The notes: generated by a model not told the origin, from the letters alone. A stretch of DNA of 62,467 bases from Virgisporangium ochraceum (GCF_016863655.1 NZ_BOPH01000120.1:1-62467); one strand, 5' to 3'. Positions 1 to 7,924 are shown, numbered from the stretch's first letter. A program made the numbers and translations.

Positions 1-190
1 CCCTCGCCGACCCGCCCCACCCTGGCCACCCCGCCCCGGCCACCCCGCCCCGGCCACCCCGCCCCGGCCGCCGCGCCCCGGCCGCCCCGCCTCGGCCAGC
101 CCGCCCCGGCCGCCCCGCCCTGGCCGCCCGCCTCGGCCAGCCCGCCCTCGCCGGCCCACCCTGGCCACCCGCCCTGGCCGGCCCGCCTAC
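1..190. repeat. GC-rich low-complexity tandem repeat
   Basis: Degenerate tandem copies of roughly 14 bases built from CCCGCCCCGGCCAC and CCGCCCTGGCCG run up to the hairpin element that begins at 198. There is no credible reading frame or coding bias. A comparable GC-rich tandem tract flanks the related hairpin at 37836-37912, so the tract and the hairpin may belong together. Confidence 0.7.
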
Positions 191-197
191 ACGGGCG

Positions 198-275
198 CGC
201 CGATCTTGCAGTTGTGGCCGTACCTATGTGGTGACATGTCGTGTTTTAGGTGCGGCCAGAACTGCAAGATCGGCG
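198..275. repeat. palindromic hairpin element, long subfamily (copy 1)
   Basis: Two 23-base arms, 198-220 and 253-275, match as inverted repeats at 22 of 23 positions; the outer ends read CGCCGATCTTGCAGTT. The interior is partly self-complementary too and is centred on the perfect palindrome GACATGTC (233-240). It lies 160 bases downstream of the minus-strand dctP gene, so it could end that transcript. Its close likeness to the element at 37836-37912 argues instead for a dispersed repeat (REP or MITE-like). The rest of 276-436 holds no gene that I can support. Confidence 0.75.
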
Positions 276-436
276 GGCGGATGACGCGCTGGAGGGCCCG
301 TCCAGCGCGTACCGGTAGGAGCTTTGCGAGCAGGGGCGTGGCGGGCGGGGTGTCGGACACGGCGAGTCGGCCCGCGCACGCCGGTCAGATGGCGGGGGCG
401 CGGCCGACCCCGTGCCCGCACCGCGCGGGCGGACCG

Positions 437-1441
437 TCAGCCCAGTGGCAGCAGGTCGAGCAGGTCGCCGAAGGTGCCGCGGTACTTGTCCACCACCGGG
501 CGGACGGCCTGCTGGAACGCGGCGAAGTCGATGTCGTCGTTGATCTGGGCGCCGCTGTCGGCCGCCTGCTTGATGTACTTCTCGGTCTCGGCGGCCCAGA
601 GCTCGCGCTCGCGCTGCTGGGTCTCCCAGCCCGCCTCGACGAACGCGTCCTGGTGCGGCTTGGGCCGGCCGTCGAACCACTTCTTGCTGACCAGCAGCGC
701 GTCGACGCCGAACTGGTGGCGGGTCCACGACCAGAACTTCGCCTCCTCCACGTGCTTGTTGGTCACGTAGAAGATCGGGTTGTTCTCGGCGGCGTCGATC
801 GTGCCCTTCTGCAACGCTCCGTAGATCTCGCCGGTGGCCATCGGCGTCGCCGTGGCGCCGAGAGTGTTGAACGTCTCGATGGCCACGGCGTCCTGCGGCA
901 CCCGGATCTTCAGACCCTTGAGGTCGGCCGGCGTGCGGATCGGGCGCTTCTTGTTGTAGACGTTGCGCGCGCCCGAGTCGAAGAACGCCAGCACCTTGAG
1001 GTCGTAGTACTCCAGGATGCGGCCGAGCTGCTGGCCCAGACCCCCGACCAGCGCGACGAACAGGTCCTCCTGCTTGGCGAACGAGTACGGCAACGACATG
1101 ACGCCGAGGCGCTTGTCGAACGCGGTCAGGTTCGCGAACAGCGTCTTCGTCATCGGCAGCGAGCCGTTGTGGACCTGCTCGTTCATCTTGTTGTGGTCGC
1201 CGAGCTGGCCGTTCGGGAAGACCTTCACCTCGTAGGCGTCGTCGGTGAGCGCCGCCAGCCGCTCGCCGAAGAACCGCTCGGCCGCGATCTGCGGGTTGGT
1301 CTCGTTGACCGTGTCGCCGAGCCGGACCTCCACCCGGTCGCCGCTGCCCACCTCGTCGTCGCCACAGCCGGTGAGCGCACCGGCTCCGGCGGCGAGACCG
1401 GTGGTGGCGAGCGACAGGGACAGGAACCGCCGCCTGTTCAT
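437..1441 (-). CDS. dctP: TRAP transporter substrate-binding lipoprotein, DctP family
   Basis: This 334-residue protein is the extracytoplasmic solute receptor of a TRAP transporter, which normally delivers a carboxylate-type ligand to a DctQ/DctM membrane pair. The N-terminus (MNRRRFLSLSL) is a signal peptide with a twin arginine, ending in a lipobox LTGC near residue 26, so the protein should be membrane-anchored. The body is typical of the family: an early LGDTVNETNP strand, the FPNGQLGDHNKMNEQV segment, and IRTPADLKGLKIRVP followed by GEIYGALQKGTIDAAENNP. The GGGGGAGATCA ribosome site supports the ATG at 1441. No dctQ or dctM lies on either side: upstream is divergent cutC and downstream are only repeats. 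It is therefore an orphan binding protein within this window. The family call is firm; the ligand is unknown. Confidence 0.9.
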   Translation of the reverse strand: MNRRRFLSLSLATTGLAAGAGALTGCGDDEVGSGDRVEVRLGDTVNETNPQIAAERFFGERLAALTDDAYEVKVFPNGQLGDHNKMNEQVHNGSLPMTKTLFANLTAFDKRLGVMSLPYSFAKQEDLFVALVGGLGQQLGRILEYYDLKVLAFFDSGARNVYNKKRPIRTPADLKGLKIRVPQDAVAIETFNTLGATATPMATGEIYGALQKGTIDAAENNPIFYVTNKHVEEAKFWSWTRHQFGVDALLVSKKWFDGRPKPHQDAFVEAGWETQQRERELWAAETEKYIKQAADSGAQINDDIDFAAFQQAVRPVVDKYRGTFGDLLDLLPLG

Positions 1442-1595
1442 TGATCTCCCCCGTGGTACTGGTGTGAAAGCGCCTCACGTATTCCTCATGATCCAGGGCG
1501 CCGGCGCAACCCGCCGTCCGGCTCCACCTGGTCGGCCGTTCGCGTCACCGCTGTCTCACGGGGCGTCCCGGTGCCCCGGCGGTAGGCTCCCGCTC

Positions 1596-2327
1596 GTGCT
1601 CAGGGCGGAGGTGTGCGTCGACTCGGTGGCCGGCGCGCTGGCCGCCCAGGAGGCCGGAGCCCACCGGGTGGAACTGTGTTCCGCTCTGGGCACCGGTGGC
1701 CTGACGCCGAGCGCCGGGCTCGTCGAGGAGGTGCTCGCCGCGATCGCGCTGCCGGTCCACGTGCTGGTCCGCCCCCGCGAGGGGGACTTCGTCCACGACG
1801 CTCACGAGGTGGCGGTGATGGCCCGCGACGTGGGCCTCGCCGTGCGGCTCGGCGCCCACGGCGTCGTGGTGGGCGCGCTCACCCCCGACGGCGACGTCGA
1901 CCTCGACACGTGCGGAAGGCTGGTGGACGCGGCGGCCGGCCGGCCGGTCACGTTCCACCGCGCCTTCGACCTGGCCCGCGACCCGCTCGACGCGCTCGAC
2001 GCGGTGCTCGCCCTGGGTGCCGACCGGCTGCTCACCTCCGGCCAGGAGGCGACGGCCCTGGCCGGCGCCCCGCTGATCGCCGCCCTGGTACGTGCCGCCG
2101 GCGACCGGCTGACCGTGATGGCCGGCGGCGGCGTCACCGCCGGGAACGTGGCCCGGATCGTGGCGGCCACCGGGGTCCGCGAGATCCACTTCTCCGGCCG
2201 GGACCGGGTGGCCAGCGCCGCCCGGTACCGCAACGAGCGGGTGGCCCTGTCCGGCCCGGCCGGCGACTACGAGCGCCGCACCACCAGCCGGGCCGTCATC
2301 GAGGCGGTCCTCGCCGCCGCCCGCTGA
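1596..2327 (+). CDS. cutC: CutC family copper homeostasis protein
   Basis: This 243-residue protein is a TIM-barrel of the CutC family, cytosolic and historically linked to copper tolerance; the biochemical activity of the family is still poorly defined. The hallmark segments are present: AEVCVDSVAGALAAQEAGA and HRVELCSALGTGGLTPSAG at the start, HVLVRPREGDF, the central TFHRAFDLARDP, LLTSGQEATA, and MAGGGVTAGNV near the C-terminus. I place the start at the GTG at 1596 because VLRAEVCVDS is where family similarity begins; the open frame extends further upstream without homology. It is divergent from dctP and monocistronic. Its last 15 bases are part of a 35-base tandem duplication that continues past the stop codon. 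Confidence 0.93.
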   Translation: MLRAEVCVDSVAGALAAQEAGAHRVELCSALGTGGLTPSAGLVEEVLAAIALPVHVLVRPREGDFVHDAHEVAVMARDVGLAVRLGAHGVVVGALTPDGDVDLDTCGRLVDAAAGRPVTFHRAFDLARDPLDALDAVLALGADRLLTSGQEATALAGAPLIAALVRAAGDRLTVMAGGGVTAGNVARIVAATGVREIHFSGRDRVASAARYRNERVALSGPAGDYERRTTSRAVIEAVLAAAR

Positions 2328-2394
2328 GGCCGCCTCCGGCAGAGGGAGCCGCCGCCCGCTGAGGCCGCCTCCGGCAGAAGGAGCCGCCGCCCGC
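2313..2394. repeat. 35-bp tandem duplication of the cutC 3' end
   Basis: A 35-base unit beginning GCCGCCGCCCGCTGAGG occurs at 2313-2347 and 2348-2382, with a third partial copy from 2383. The first unit contains the cutC stop codon, so the gene's 3' end has been copied in tandem downstream. The gene product is not altered. Confidence 0.8.
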
Positions 2395-2397
2395 CGT

Positions 2398-2841
2398 TCA
2401 GTCGGTGACGAGGCGGACCTCGGTGACCGTCTCCGCCGTGGACGGGATCGACAGCTCCCGCTTGCGGTGGATCGCGTACGTGCCGGGGCCGATGCCGTTG
2501 GCGCCGTGTTCGTCGGTGTGGATGAGGAGGGCGGTCTGGCCGTCCGGGACGTGGAGCAGGGCCAGCCGGGGCGGGCCGGCGGTCGACCTGGCCCACCGGA
2601 CCCCGTCCGAGCCGAAGCCGGCGTGCAGCCAGTGGGTGTTGCCGGTCGCCTCGCCGTGCACCAGGCGCAGGCCCCCGGCCGGCAGCGGGAGCCACTCCAC
2701 CGTCGCCGGTGCGGCCCGGCGGAACACCAGCAGGTCGCCCTGGGCCTGCGGACCGGCGAGGACGGGGACCTCGGCGTCGGCGGTGAGGTGGTCGGGAACG
2801 CTGGTTCCCAGGAGCGCCAGTGCTTCCCGGAACGTCGTCAT
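2398..2841 (-). CDS. small conserved actinobacterial protein, partner of the DUF6745 gene
   Basis: The 147-residue product is probably cytosolic and has no known activity. Its conserved core is GEATGNTHWLHAGFG (about residues 79-93) and IHTDEHGANGIGPGTYAIHRKRE (about 116-138). From memory, small proteins with these two blocks sit beside DUF6745 genes in many Streptomyces. The start is the ATG at 2841, which overlaps the stop of the upstream DUF6745 gene by four bases (ATGA), so translation is coupled. A longer in-frame start at 2892 would run inside the upstream gene and is unlikely. It is the last gene of the three-gene operon that starts at 4657. Confidence 0.8.
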   Translation of the reverse strand: MTTFREALALLGTSVPDHLTADAEVPVLAGPQAQGDLLVFRRAAPATVEWLPLPAGGLRLVHGEATGNTHWLHAGFGSDGVRWARSTAGPPRLALLHVPDGQTALLIHTDEHGANGIGPGTYAIHRKRELSIPSTAETVTEVRLVTD

Positions 2842-3902
2842 GTGCGCCTCCGCAGTTTCCGGTACACGCGGGGCGGGCAGCCGTACTGCCACGCCGCCGC
2901 CTCGACGGGACAGGTGAAGCGGGCCGGAACGGCCTCGGCGTACCGGCGCGGCTCACCCGACCGGTCGGGGCTGCCGTTGGTCATCACCAGGACCCGCACG
3001 GCCTCGCGGGCCGACGGGTCCTCGTACAGGTACAGGGAGTGCGGCTCGTTGCCCGGGTCGGGTGCGGTGCCGACCAGCCGCCAGCCGGCCTCGGCGATGT
3101 ACCTCGCCCAGCCGATGCGTTCGATGCCCGCGCGGCGGACCTCGCTGTTCGGGTGCCGGTGCACCGCGCTGCCGTGCCAGCCCGACCCGATGAGGTCGGC
3201 GGGTACGGCGGTGCCGCGGTAGCGGTGGAGGGCGTAGCCGTCGGACCACGCCATCGCCGGGCCGTCGGCGTCGTGCAATCGGTAGGTGAGCTCGCCGAGC
3301 CGCTCGACACTCACCCGGGTCGGCGGTTCGCTCACCACCGTCACGTGGGCGCGCGGCCACCACGGCCCGGCGCGGCTCGCGTCGGCGAACGCCCGCAGCA
3401 TCGGTTCGTCGGCCGGCGCACCGAGCGGACCCATGCCGGCGATCACCGGGATGAGGACGAGCCGGCCGTCGAGCGCGCCGTCGAACCGGTCGGGTGGCGC
3501 GCCGGCGCGGTCGAGGTCGTCGGCGAGCGCGTCGCGGACCCGGGCCAGCGGGTCGTGGTTCTCGTCGAACACCACACCGGGCATGCACAGCGGCCACGGC
3601 GCCGCGTCCCACGGCTGGCGCAGGCGCGCCTCGAGGCGCTTCCAGGTGTCGTCGGGCGCGGGCTCCGGGGGCGGCCGGCGGCGGCGGAGGCGGTCGCGGA
3701 AGGTCAGGGGCCTCCGGGACGCGCGTGCGCGCAGCGCCCCGGCGACGGCAGTCGCCGACGGGGACGGTGTCCACCGGACGTTGGCGTGCCAGGGCAGCCC
3801 CGCCTCCTCATGGCAGCGACGTAGCGCGTCCACTATGGACTGTCGCTCGGCGGCGCTGAGCGGGCGCGGACGCAGCGCGCGCTCGACGGTGGCCCCGATC
3901 AT
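2838..3902 (-). CDS. DUF6745 family protein
   Basis: This is a 354-residue protein of unknown function. The C-terminal two thirds carry the family's pattern: WSDGYALHRYRG followed by TAVPADLIGSGW, HPNSEVRRAGIERIGWARYI, a strand ending LYLYEDP, then VRVLVMTNGSPDRSGEPRRY and the closing AAAWQYGCPPRVYRKLRRR. The N-terminal 90 residues are basic and less conserved. There is no signal peptide or membrane segment. The ATG at 3902 overlaps the stop of the hydro-lyase gene by four bases, and the stop overlaps the next start by four, so all three genes should be made from one mRNA. The palindrome GTCCACTATGGAC lies within its 5' part. The family assignment is from memory of the conserved motifs. Confidence 0.8.
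   Translation of the reverse strand: MIGATVERALRPRPLSAAERQSIVDALRRCHEEAGLPWHANVRWTPSPSATAVAGALRARASRRPLTFRDRLRRRRPPPEPAPDDTWKRLEARLRQPWDAAPWPLCMPGVVFDENHDPLARVRDALADDLDRAGAPPDRFDGALDGRLVLIPVIAGMGPLGAPADEPMLRAFADASRAGPWWPRAHVTVVSEPPTRVSVERLGELTYRLHDADGPAMAWSDGYALHRYRGTAVPADLIGSGWHGSAVHRHPNSEVRRAGIERIGWARYIAEAGWRLVGTAPDPGNEPHSLYLYEDPSAREAVRVLVMTNGSPDRSGEPRRYAEAVPARFTCPVEAAAWQYGCPPRVYRKLRRRT
3828..3840. repeat. 13-bp palindrome GTCCA-N3-TGGAC
   Basis: The sequence is GTCCACTATGGAC, inside the DUF6745 coding region. It is one of six perfect copies in the window; see the finding on this palindrome. Confidence 0.8.
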
Positions 3903-4657
3903 GTTTCGTAGTCCCGGTCCGGGGCGTCGGTGACGAGCATGTGGCCCGGCGCGTGGGTGACGGCGAACGGCACGCCCGACGCCACGATGGCCGCCTGCGG
4001 GGTGACGCCGCACGCCCAGAACACGGGTACCTCGCCCGGCCGGACCTCCACGGCGTCGCCGAAGTCCGGCCGGCCGAGGTCGTGGACGCCGAGACCGGCC
4101 GGGTCTCCGACGTGGACGGGCGCGCCGTGTACGGCGGGATACCGGCCGCTGATGCGCACCGCGTCGGCGACCCGGTCGGCGGCGACGGGCCGCATCGACA
4201 CGACGAGGTTTCCGTGGAGGCGGCCGGCGGGCCGGCACTCGCGGGCGGTGACGTACATCGGCACGTTGCGGCCCGCGCTGATGTGACGGACCTCGATGCC
4301 CGCGGCGAGCAGGCCCGCCTCGAAGGTGAAGCTGCACCCGATGAGGAACGTGACGAGGTCGTCGGCCCAGTCGGCGGTGACGTCCGGGGTCTCGCGGTCG
4401 AGCCGCCCGTCTCGCCAGACGCGGTACAGGGGCAGGTCGGTACGCAGGTCGGCGCCCGGCGCGAGGACGGTGGAGGGGGTCTCGCTGACGTCGAGCACCG
4501 GGCAGGCACGCGGGTTGCGCTGGGCGAACAGCAGCATGTCGAACGCCCACTCCCGCGGCACGGCGATGAGGTTGGCCTGCACGGCGCCGGGCGCGAGGCC
4601 GGCGGTGGGCCTGACCTGCCCGGCACGGAACGCGTGCCGCAGCTCCTCGGGTGTCAT
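3899..4657 (-). CDS. DUF1445 putative hydro-lyase (D-glutamate cyclase-like, UPF0317)
   Basis: This 252-residue cytosolic protein belongs to the DUF1445 or UPF0317 family. A mitochondrial relative acts as D-glutamate cyclase, while bacterial members are usually labelled putative hydro-lyases. Family landmarks are QANLIAVPREWAFDMLLFAQRNP, the ISLGC-like block FLIGCSFTFEAGLL (about residues 112-125), NVPMYVTARECRPAG, LHGNLVVSMRP and VPVFWACGVTPQAAI near the end. The ATG at 4657 is chosen because it follows a good GGAGG site and matches the family N-terminus (MTPEELRHAFRAG); the longer frame upstream crosses the promoter and repeats. It heads an operon with the DUF6745 gene and its partner. In other organisms the family often sits with oxoprolinase or LamB/YcsF genes, which are absent here. 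Confidence 0.88.
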   Translation of the reverse strand: MTPEELRHAFRAGQVRPTAGLAPGAVQANLIAVPREWAFDMLLFAQRNPRACPVLDVSETPSTVLAPGADLRTDLPLYRVWRDGRLDRETPDVTADWADDLVTFLIGCSFTFEAGLLAAGIEVRHISAGRNVPMYVTARECRPAGRLHGNLVVSMRPVAADRVADAVRISGRYPAVHGAPVHVGDPAGLGVHDLGRPDFGDAVEVRPGEVPVFWACGVTPQAAIVASGVPFAVTHAPGHMLVTDAPDRDYET

Positions 4658-4686
4658 GGGCGCCTCCGGTACCTCGGTGCCAATGT

Positions 4687-4720
4687 GTTGAGCATAAGAA
4701 TCGTTCAACAAAAGCTCAAC
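4687..4720 (-). promoter_or_regulatory. promoter with overlapping inverted repeat for the hydro-lyase operon
   Basis: On the minus strand TTGAGC (4714-4719) and TATGCT (4691-4696) are separated by exactly 17 bases, a very good primary-sigma promoter 33 bases upstream of the ATG at 4657. The perfect 7-base arms GTTGAGC and GCTCAAC (4687-4693 and 4714-4720) enclose both boxes, and a third related half-site GTTGAAC lies between them. That layout suggests a repressor site. Confidence 0.65.
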
Positions 4721-4816
4721 CCTCGAGGCGCCGCGAGGATGCGAAGGCGCAGCGGCCGCCTCCCCGCGACGGCGTTTGCGGCCCATCGCCACACGATCCC
4801 GGTGACCCACTGACGC

Positions 4817-4953
4817 GATGCCCCGGGATGCGCCCGCACGACGCCCCGGGATGGACCCGCACGATGCCCCCGGATGGGCTCGCACAACGCCCCGGGGGCG
4901 CACCTACGCATGCGCCGGACGCGCTCGCGCGGTGCGCCGGGACGCGCTCGCAC
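4817..4953. repeat. 23-bp tandem repeat, about six degenerate copies
   Basis: Units of 23 bases, such as GATGCCCCGGGATGCGC-CCGCAC at 4817, 4840 and 4863, are followed by three more diverged units to 4953. There are no spacers, so this is not a CRISPR. The tract lies upstream of the hydro-lyase operon and 67 bases from the hairpin at 5021. Nothing else in 4721-5172 looks like a gene. Confidence 0.75.
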
Positions 4954-5020
4954 CGGTCCTCCAGCCGCGGCCCGCCACCCACCCGCCCGCGGCCCAGCCG
5001 CCCAGCCACGCACCCGCCGC

Positions 5021-5068
5021 GATCTTGGACACTTGTGCATCGAAATCGATGTACAAAATTCCAAGATC
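5021..5068. repeat. palindromic hairpin element, short subfamily (copy 2)
   Basis: A 48-base imperfect palindrome runs from GATCTTGGACACTTGTGC to the mirrored TTCCAAGATC, with centre CGAAATCG. The termini GATCTTG and CAAGATC are shared with the other three elements of the window. It is in the intergenic space downstream of the minus-strand DUF3349 gene. Confidence 0.7.
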
Positions 5069-5172
5069 TGCCGGCGGGTGCGTGGGGCTGTGGGCCGGAA
5101 CGGCCGTGGTCGGCGGCTACGCAGCAGCGGGGAAGGCTCCCCGCCGACTGCGCGCGGCCGGGAGCGACCCCG

Positions 5173-5463
5173 TCACCGGGTGAGCGGCCAGCCGCCCGCG
5201 GCCAGGTGCGCCGACACGCGCTCGACGTCTTCCGGGGTGGCCGACTGCAGCACCGACCCGTCGATCATCCGCTCGATGTCGGCCACCGTGATGGGCTCGC
5301 CGTCGACGGCCAGGTCGGCGAGCTGCCGCGCGATGCGGCGGATCTCGTCGTCGGTCAGCCTGCGGCGCAGCAGGCCGAGCAGCACGACATAGTCCTGGCG
5401 CGGTACGCCGGTCGGATAGCCGGCACGCAGCCACTCCAGCGCCCGCGCGAGGACGTCACTCAA
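5173..5463 (-). CDS. DUF3349 family protein
   Basis: This 96-residue, all-helical cytosolic protein matches DUF3349, a family known mainly from actinobacteria (mycobacterial Rv0543c is a member). Characteristic parts are the N-terminal ALEWLRAGYPTGVPRQDYVVLLGLLRRRLTDDE and the PITVADIERMIDGSVLQSATPEDVERVSAHLAAGGWPL C-terminus. The ATG at 5463 overlaps the upstream membrane-protein gene by eight bases. The gene order pitA, small membrane protein, DUF3349 is the same as Rv0545c-Rv0543c in Mycobacterium tuberculosis, as far as I recall. That suggests a conserved functional unit around phosphate uptake. The molecular role is unknown. Confidence 0.9.
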   Translation of the reverse strand: MSDVLARALEWLRAGYPTGVPRQDYVVLLGLLRRRLTDDEIRRIARQLADLAVDGEPITVADIERMIDGSVLQSATPEDVERVSAHLAAGGWPLTR

Positions 5464-5713
5464 CGGTCGGGTACCCGTGCTCGAACGTCAGGTCCAGGCC
5501 GAAGCCGCTCGCGACGATGAACGCGATGCCCAGCAGCGCGCCGAGCACCACGACGGCGAAGCACGCGATGCCGACGACCCGGCCGGCCCGGTGCGTCGTC
5601 GACGCCATCGCCCGGATCCCGACCGCGAACAGGGCCGGCAGCCCCGCGCCCAGCAGCAGACCGGCGGCCAGCACCTGCCACGCGCCGTCGAGGGCGAACC
5701 CCAAGTTGTGCAC
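5456..5713 (-). CDS. small membrane protein of the pitA operon (Rv0544c-like)
   Basis: This 85-residue protein has two clear transmembrane helices, about residues 9-31 (WQVLAAGLLLGAGLPALFAVGI) and 45-70 (VVGIACFAVVVLGALLGIAFIVAS), joined by a short basic loop. It starts four bases after the pitA stop and ends eight bases inside the DUF3349 gene. The position and topology match mycobacterial Rv0544c. No enzymatic motif is visible; an accessory role for the phosphate permease is inferred only from the conserved neighbourhood. Confidence 0.82.
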   Translation of the reverse strand: MHNLGFALDGAWQVLAAGLLLGAGLPALFAVGIRAMASTTHRAGRVVGIACFAVVVLGALLGIAFIVASGFGLDLTFEHGYPTVE

Positions 5714-5716
5714 GGC

Positions 5717-6925
5717 TCAGACCGCCACGGGTTCGGGCGCGGGCCCGGTCCACTCGTCGTTGACATTGGTGTGGTCGATCGACGCGCGCCGCGACCGCAG
5801 CCACATCCCGAGCGCCAGCCCGCACAGGATCGCGAAGACCACGAGCGCGCCGGGCAGGCCGCCGCCGACGAGGTCACCGGCCCACCACATGACCGCGCCC
5901 ACGACGGCCGCGGCCGGCAGGGTGATCATCCAGGCCGTGACCATCCGGGCCGCGACCCGCCACCGGACCTGCGCACCGGGCCGCCCCACGCCGGAGCCGA
6001 CGATGGACCCGGTCGCCACGTGGGTGGTCGACAACGCGAACCCGAGGTGGCTCGACGCGAGGATCACGGCCGCCGACGAGCTCTGCGCGGCCATGCCCTG
6101 CGGCGAGGAGATCTCGACCAGCCCCTTGCCGAGGGCCCGGATGATCCGCCAGCCACCCAGGTAGGTGCCCAGCGCGATCGCCACCGCGCAGGACACCGTG
6201 ACCCAGAACGGGATCGACTCCGTGTCGGACCAGTCACCGGCGGCGATCAGCGCCAGCGTGATGACGCCCATCGTCTTCTGCGCGTCGTTCGTGCCGTGTG
6301 CCAGCGACACCAGCGAGGCGCTGCCGATCTGGCCCCACCGGAAGCCACGGTCGGCGACGCGGCCGGCCACTCCGGCGGTCACCTTGAACACCAGCCACGT
6401 GCCGACCGCCGCCACCACACCGGCGATGACCGGCGACATCACCGCGGGCATCAGCACCTTGCCCACGACGCCGTCGAGCTTGGAGCCGTCGCCCGTCCAG
6501 TTGACGCCGGAGACCCCGGGACCGGCGAGCGTCGCGCCGACCAGGCCGCCGAACAGCGCGTGCGACGAGCTCGACGGCAGCCCGAGCAGCCACGTGAGCA
6601 CGTTCCACAGGATGCCGCCGGCGAGCCCGGCGAGCACGATGAGCAGCAACCCCGCGCCGCCGTCGCCGACGATTTCCTGCTTCGGGGCGCCGTCGGAGCC
6701 CTGGATCCGCACGACGGCGTTGGTGACGGTCAGCGCGACCTCGATCGACAGGAACGCGCCGACGAGGTTGAGAACGGCGGACAGCGCCACCGCGACCTTC
6801 GGCTTCAGCGCACCGGTCGCGATGGAGGTGGCCATCGCGTTGGCGGTGTCGTGGAAGCCGTTGGTGAAGTCGAAGCCCAGGGCCGTGACGACCACCAGGA
6901 CCAGCATGACCGTTTCGGTAGTCAC
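5717..6925 (-). CDS. pitA: low-affinity inorganic phosphate permease PitA
   Basis: This 402-residue integral membrane protein of the PiT family is expected to cotransport metal-phosphate with protons. The family signatures are DFTNGFHDTANAMATSIATGAL in the first membrane segment (residues 19-40) and the internally duplicated LVSLAHGTNDAQKTMGVITLAL in the second half. GLPSSSSHALFGGLVGA and LGFALSTTHVATGSIVGSG are the paired SSSHA/STTH motifs. The start is GTG at 6925; an in-frame ATG lies six codons later. It leads the pitA-membrane protein-DUF3349 operon. The 6926-6973 gap separates it from the co-directional oxidoreductase. Confidence 0.95.
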   Translation of the reverse strand: MTTETVMLVLVVVTALGFDFTNGFHDTANAMATSIATGALKPKVAVALSAVLNLVGAFLSIEVALTVTNAVVRIQGSDGAPKQEIVGDGGAGLLLIVLAGLAGGILWNVLTWLLGLPSSSSHALFGGLVGATLAGPGVSGVNWTGDGSKLDGVVGKVLMPAVMSPVIAGVVAAVGTWLVFKVTAGVAGRVADRGFRWGQIGSASLVSLAHGTNDAQKTMGVITLALIAAGDWSDTESIPFWVTVSCAVAIALGTYLGGWRIIRALGKGLVEISSPQGMAAQSSSAAVILASSHLGFALSTTHVATGSIVGSGVGRPGAQVRWRVAARMVTAWMITLPAAAVVGAVMWWAGDLVGGGLPGALVVFAILCGLALGMWLRSRRASIDHTNVNDEWTGPAPEPVAV

Positions 6926-6973
6926 ACGTCGATGGAACGCCTGCCCGCGGTTCGCGCACCATCGGCGGAAAGG

Positions 6974-7924
6974 TCACTGCTCGACCGCGAGCACCAGCTT
7001 CCCCGTCGTGCGACCGGTCTCGCCCAGCTCGTGCGCCTTGGCGGCCTCGGCCAGCGGCAGCACGGCGTCGACGGTGACAGCCAGCTCACCGCGCTCGACG
7101 AGCGCCGCGATCTCCCGCAGCCCCGCGCCGTCGGGCTCGACGAGCATGAACCCGGCGCGCACCCCCAGCGCGGCGGCCGGACCGACCCACCGGTCCTCCG
7201 CCGGCGACGGCAGCGACACGAGGATGCCACCGGGACGCAGGACGCGCAGCGACCGCTCCCCGTACTCCCCACCGATCGCGTCGACCACCACGTCGATGTC
7301 GCCGACCGCCGACGCGAAGTCGACGGCCGTGTAGTCGATGGGCTCGTCGACGCCGATGCCGCGCAGGAACCCGTGCTTGGCGGCCCGCGCCGTGCCGAGC
7401 ACGTACGCGCCGCGCGCCTTGGCGATCTGCACGGCGAGGTGGCCGACCCCGCCGGCGGCGGCGTGCACGAGTACCCGCTGTCCGGGCCGCACGTCGGCGG
7501 TGTCCACGAGGGCCTGCCACGCGGTCAGGGCGGCGAGGGGCAGCGCGGCGGCCGCGACGTGGTCGATGGTGACGGGCTTGCGGGCGAAGTGCCGCGCGGG
7601 CGCGGTGACGTACTCGGCGTAGGCACCGGCCTGGCGGGGGAACCAGGGCATGCCGAAGACCTCGTCGCCGGGGCGGAACAGGGTCACCCCCGCACCGACG
7701 GCCTCGACGACGCCGGACACGTCGAATCCCAGGATCGGCGGGTCTCCCCAGAGCCGGAACCCGCCGCTGGCCCGCGCCTTCCAGTCGGTCGGGTTGACCC
7801 CGGCGGCGTGGACCCGCACCAGGATCTCGGTCGGCAGGGGCGTCGGACGGGGAACGGTGATCTCGGTCAGCACGTCCGGATCGCCCCAGGTCACCGGACT
7901 GATCGCCCGCATCGTGTCGGTCAT
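6974..7924 (-). CDS. NADPH-dependent quinone oxidoreductase-like MDR protein
   Basis: This 316-residue protein is a zinc-independent medium-chain dehydrogenase/reductase. The N-terminal GroES-like domain contains VHAAGVNPTDWKARASGG and GFDVSGVVEAVGAGVTLFRPGDEVFGM. The Rossmann domain contains GQRVLVHAAAGGVGHLAVQIAKARGAYVLGTA, with the AAGGVG nucleotide loop. No structural or catalytic zinc cysteines are present, which places it with QOR-type reductases. The ATG at 7924 (MTDTMRAIS) is preferred; the longer frame would run through the divergent promoter. It lies back to back with a GlxA-type regulator, 70 bases apart, so regulation by that protein is plausible. Confidence 0.9.
   Translation of the reverse strand: MTDTMRAISPVTWGDPDVLTEITVPRPTPLPTEILVRVHAAGVNPTDWKARASGGFRLWGDPPILGFDVSGVVEAVGAGVTLFRPGDEVFGMPWFPRQAGAYAEYVTAPARHFARKPVTIDHVAAAALPLAALTAWQALVDTADVRPGQRVLVHAAAGGVGHLAVQIAKARGAYVLGTARAAKHGFLRGIGVDEPIDYTAVDFASAVGDIDVVVDAIGGEYGERSLRVLRPGGILVSLPSPAEDRWVGPAAALGVRAGFMLVEPDGAGLREIAALVERGELAVTVDAVLPLAEAAKAHELGETGRTTGKLVLAVEQ

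Noticed and set aside
4817..4953. CRISPR array
   Set aside because: The units are contiguous and degenerate, with no unique spacers, and no cas gene is near.
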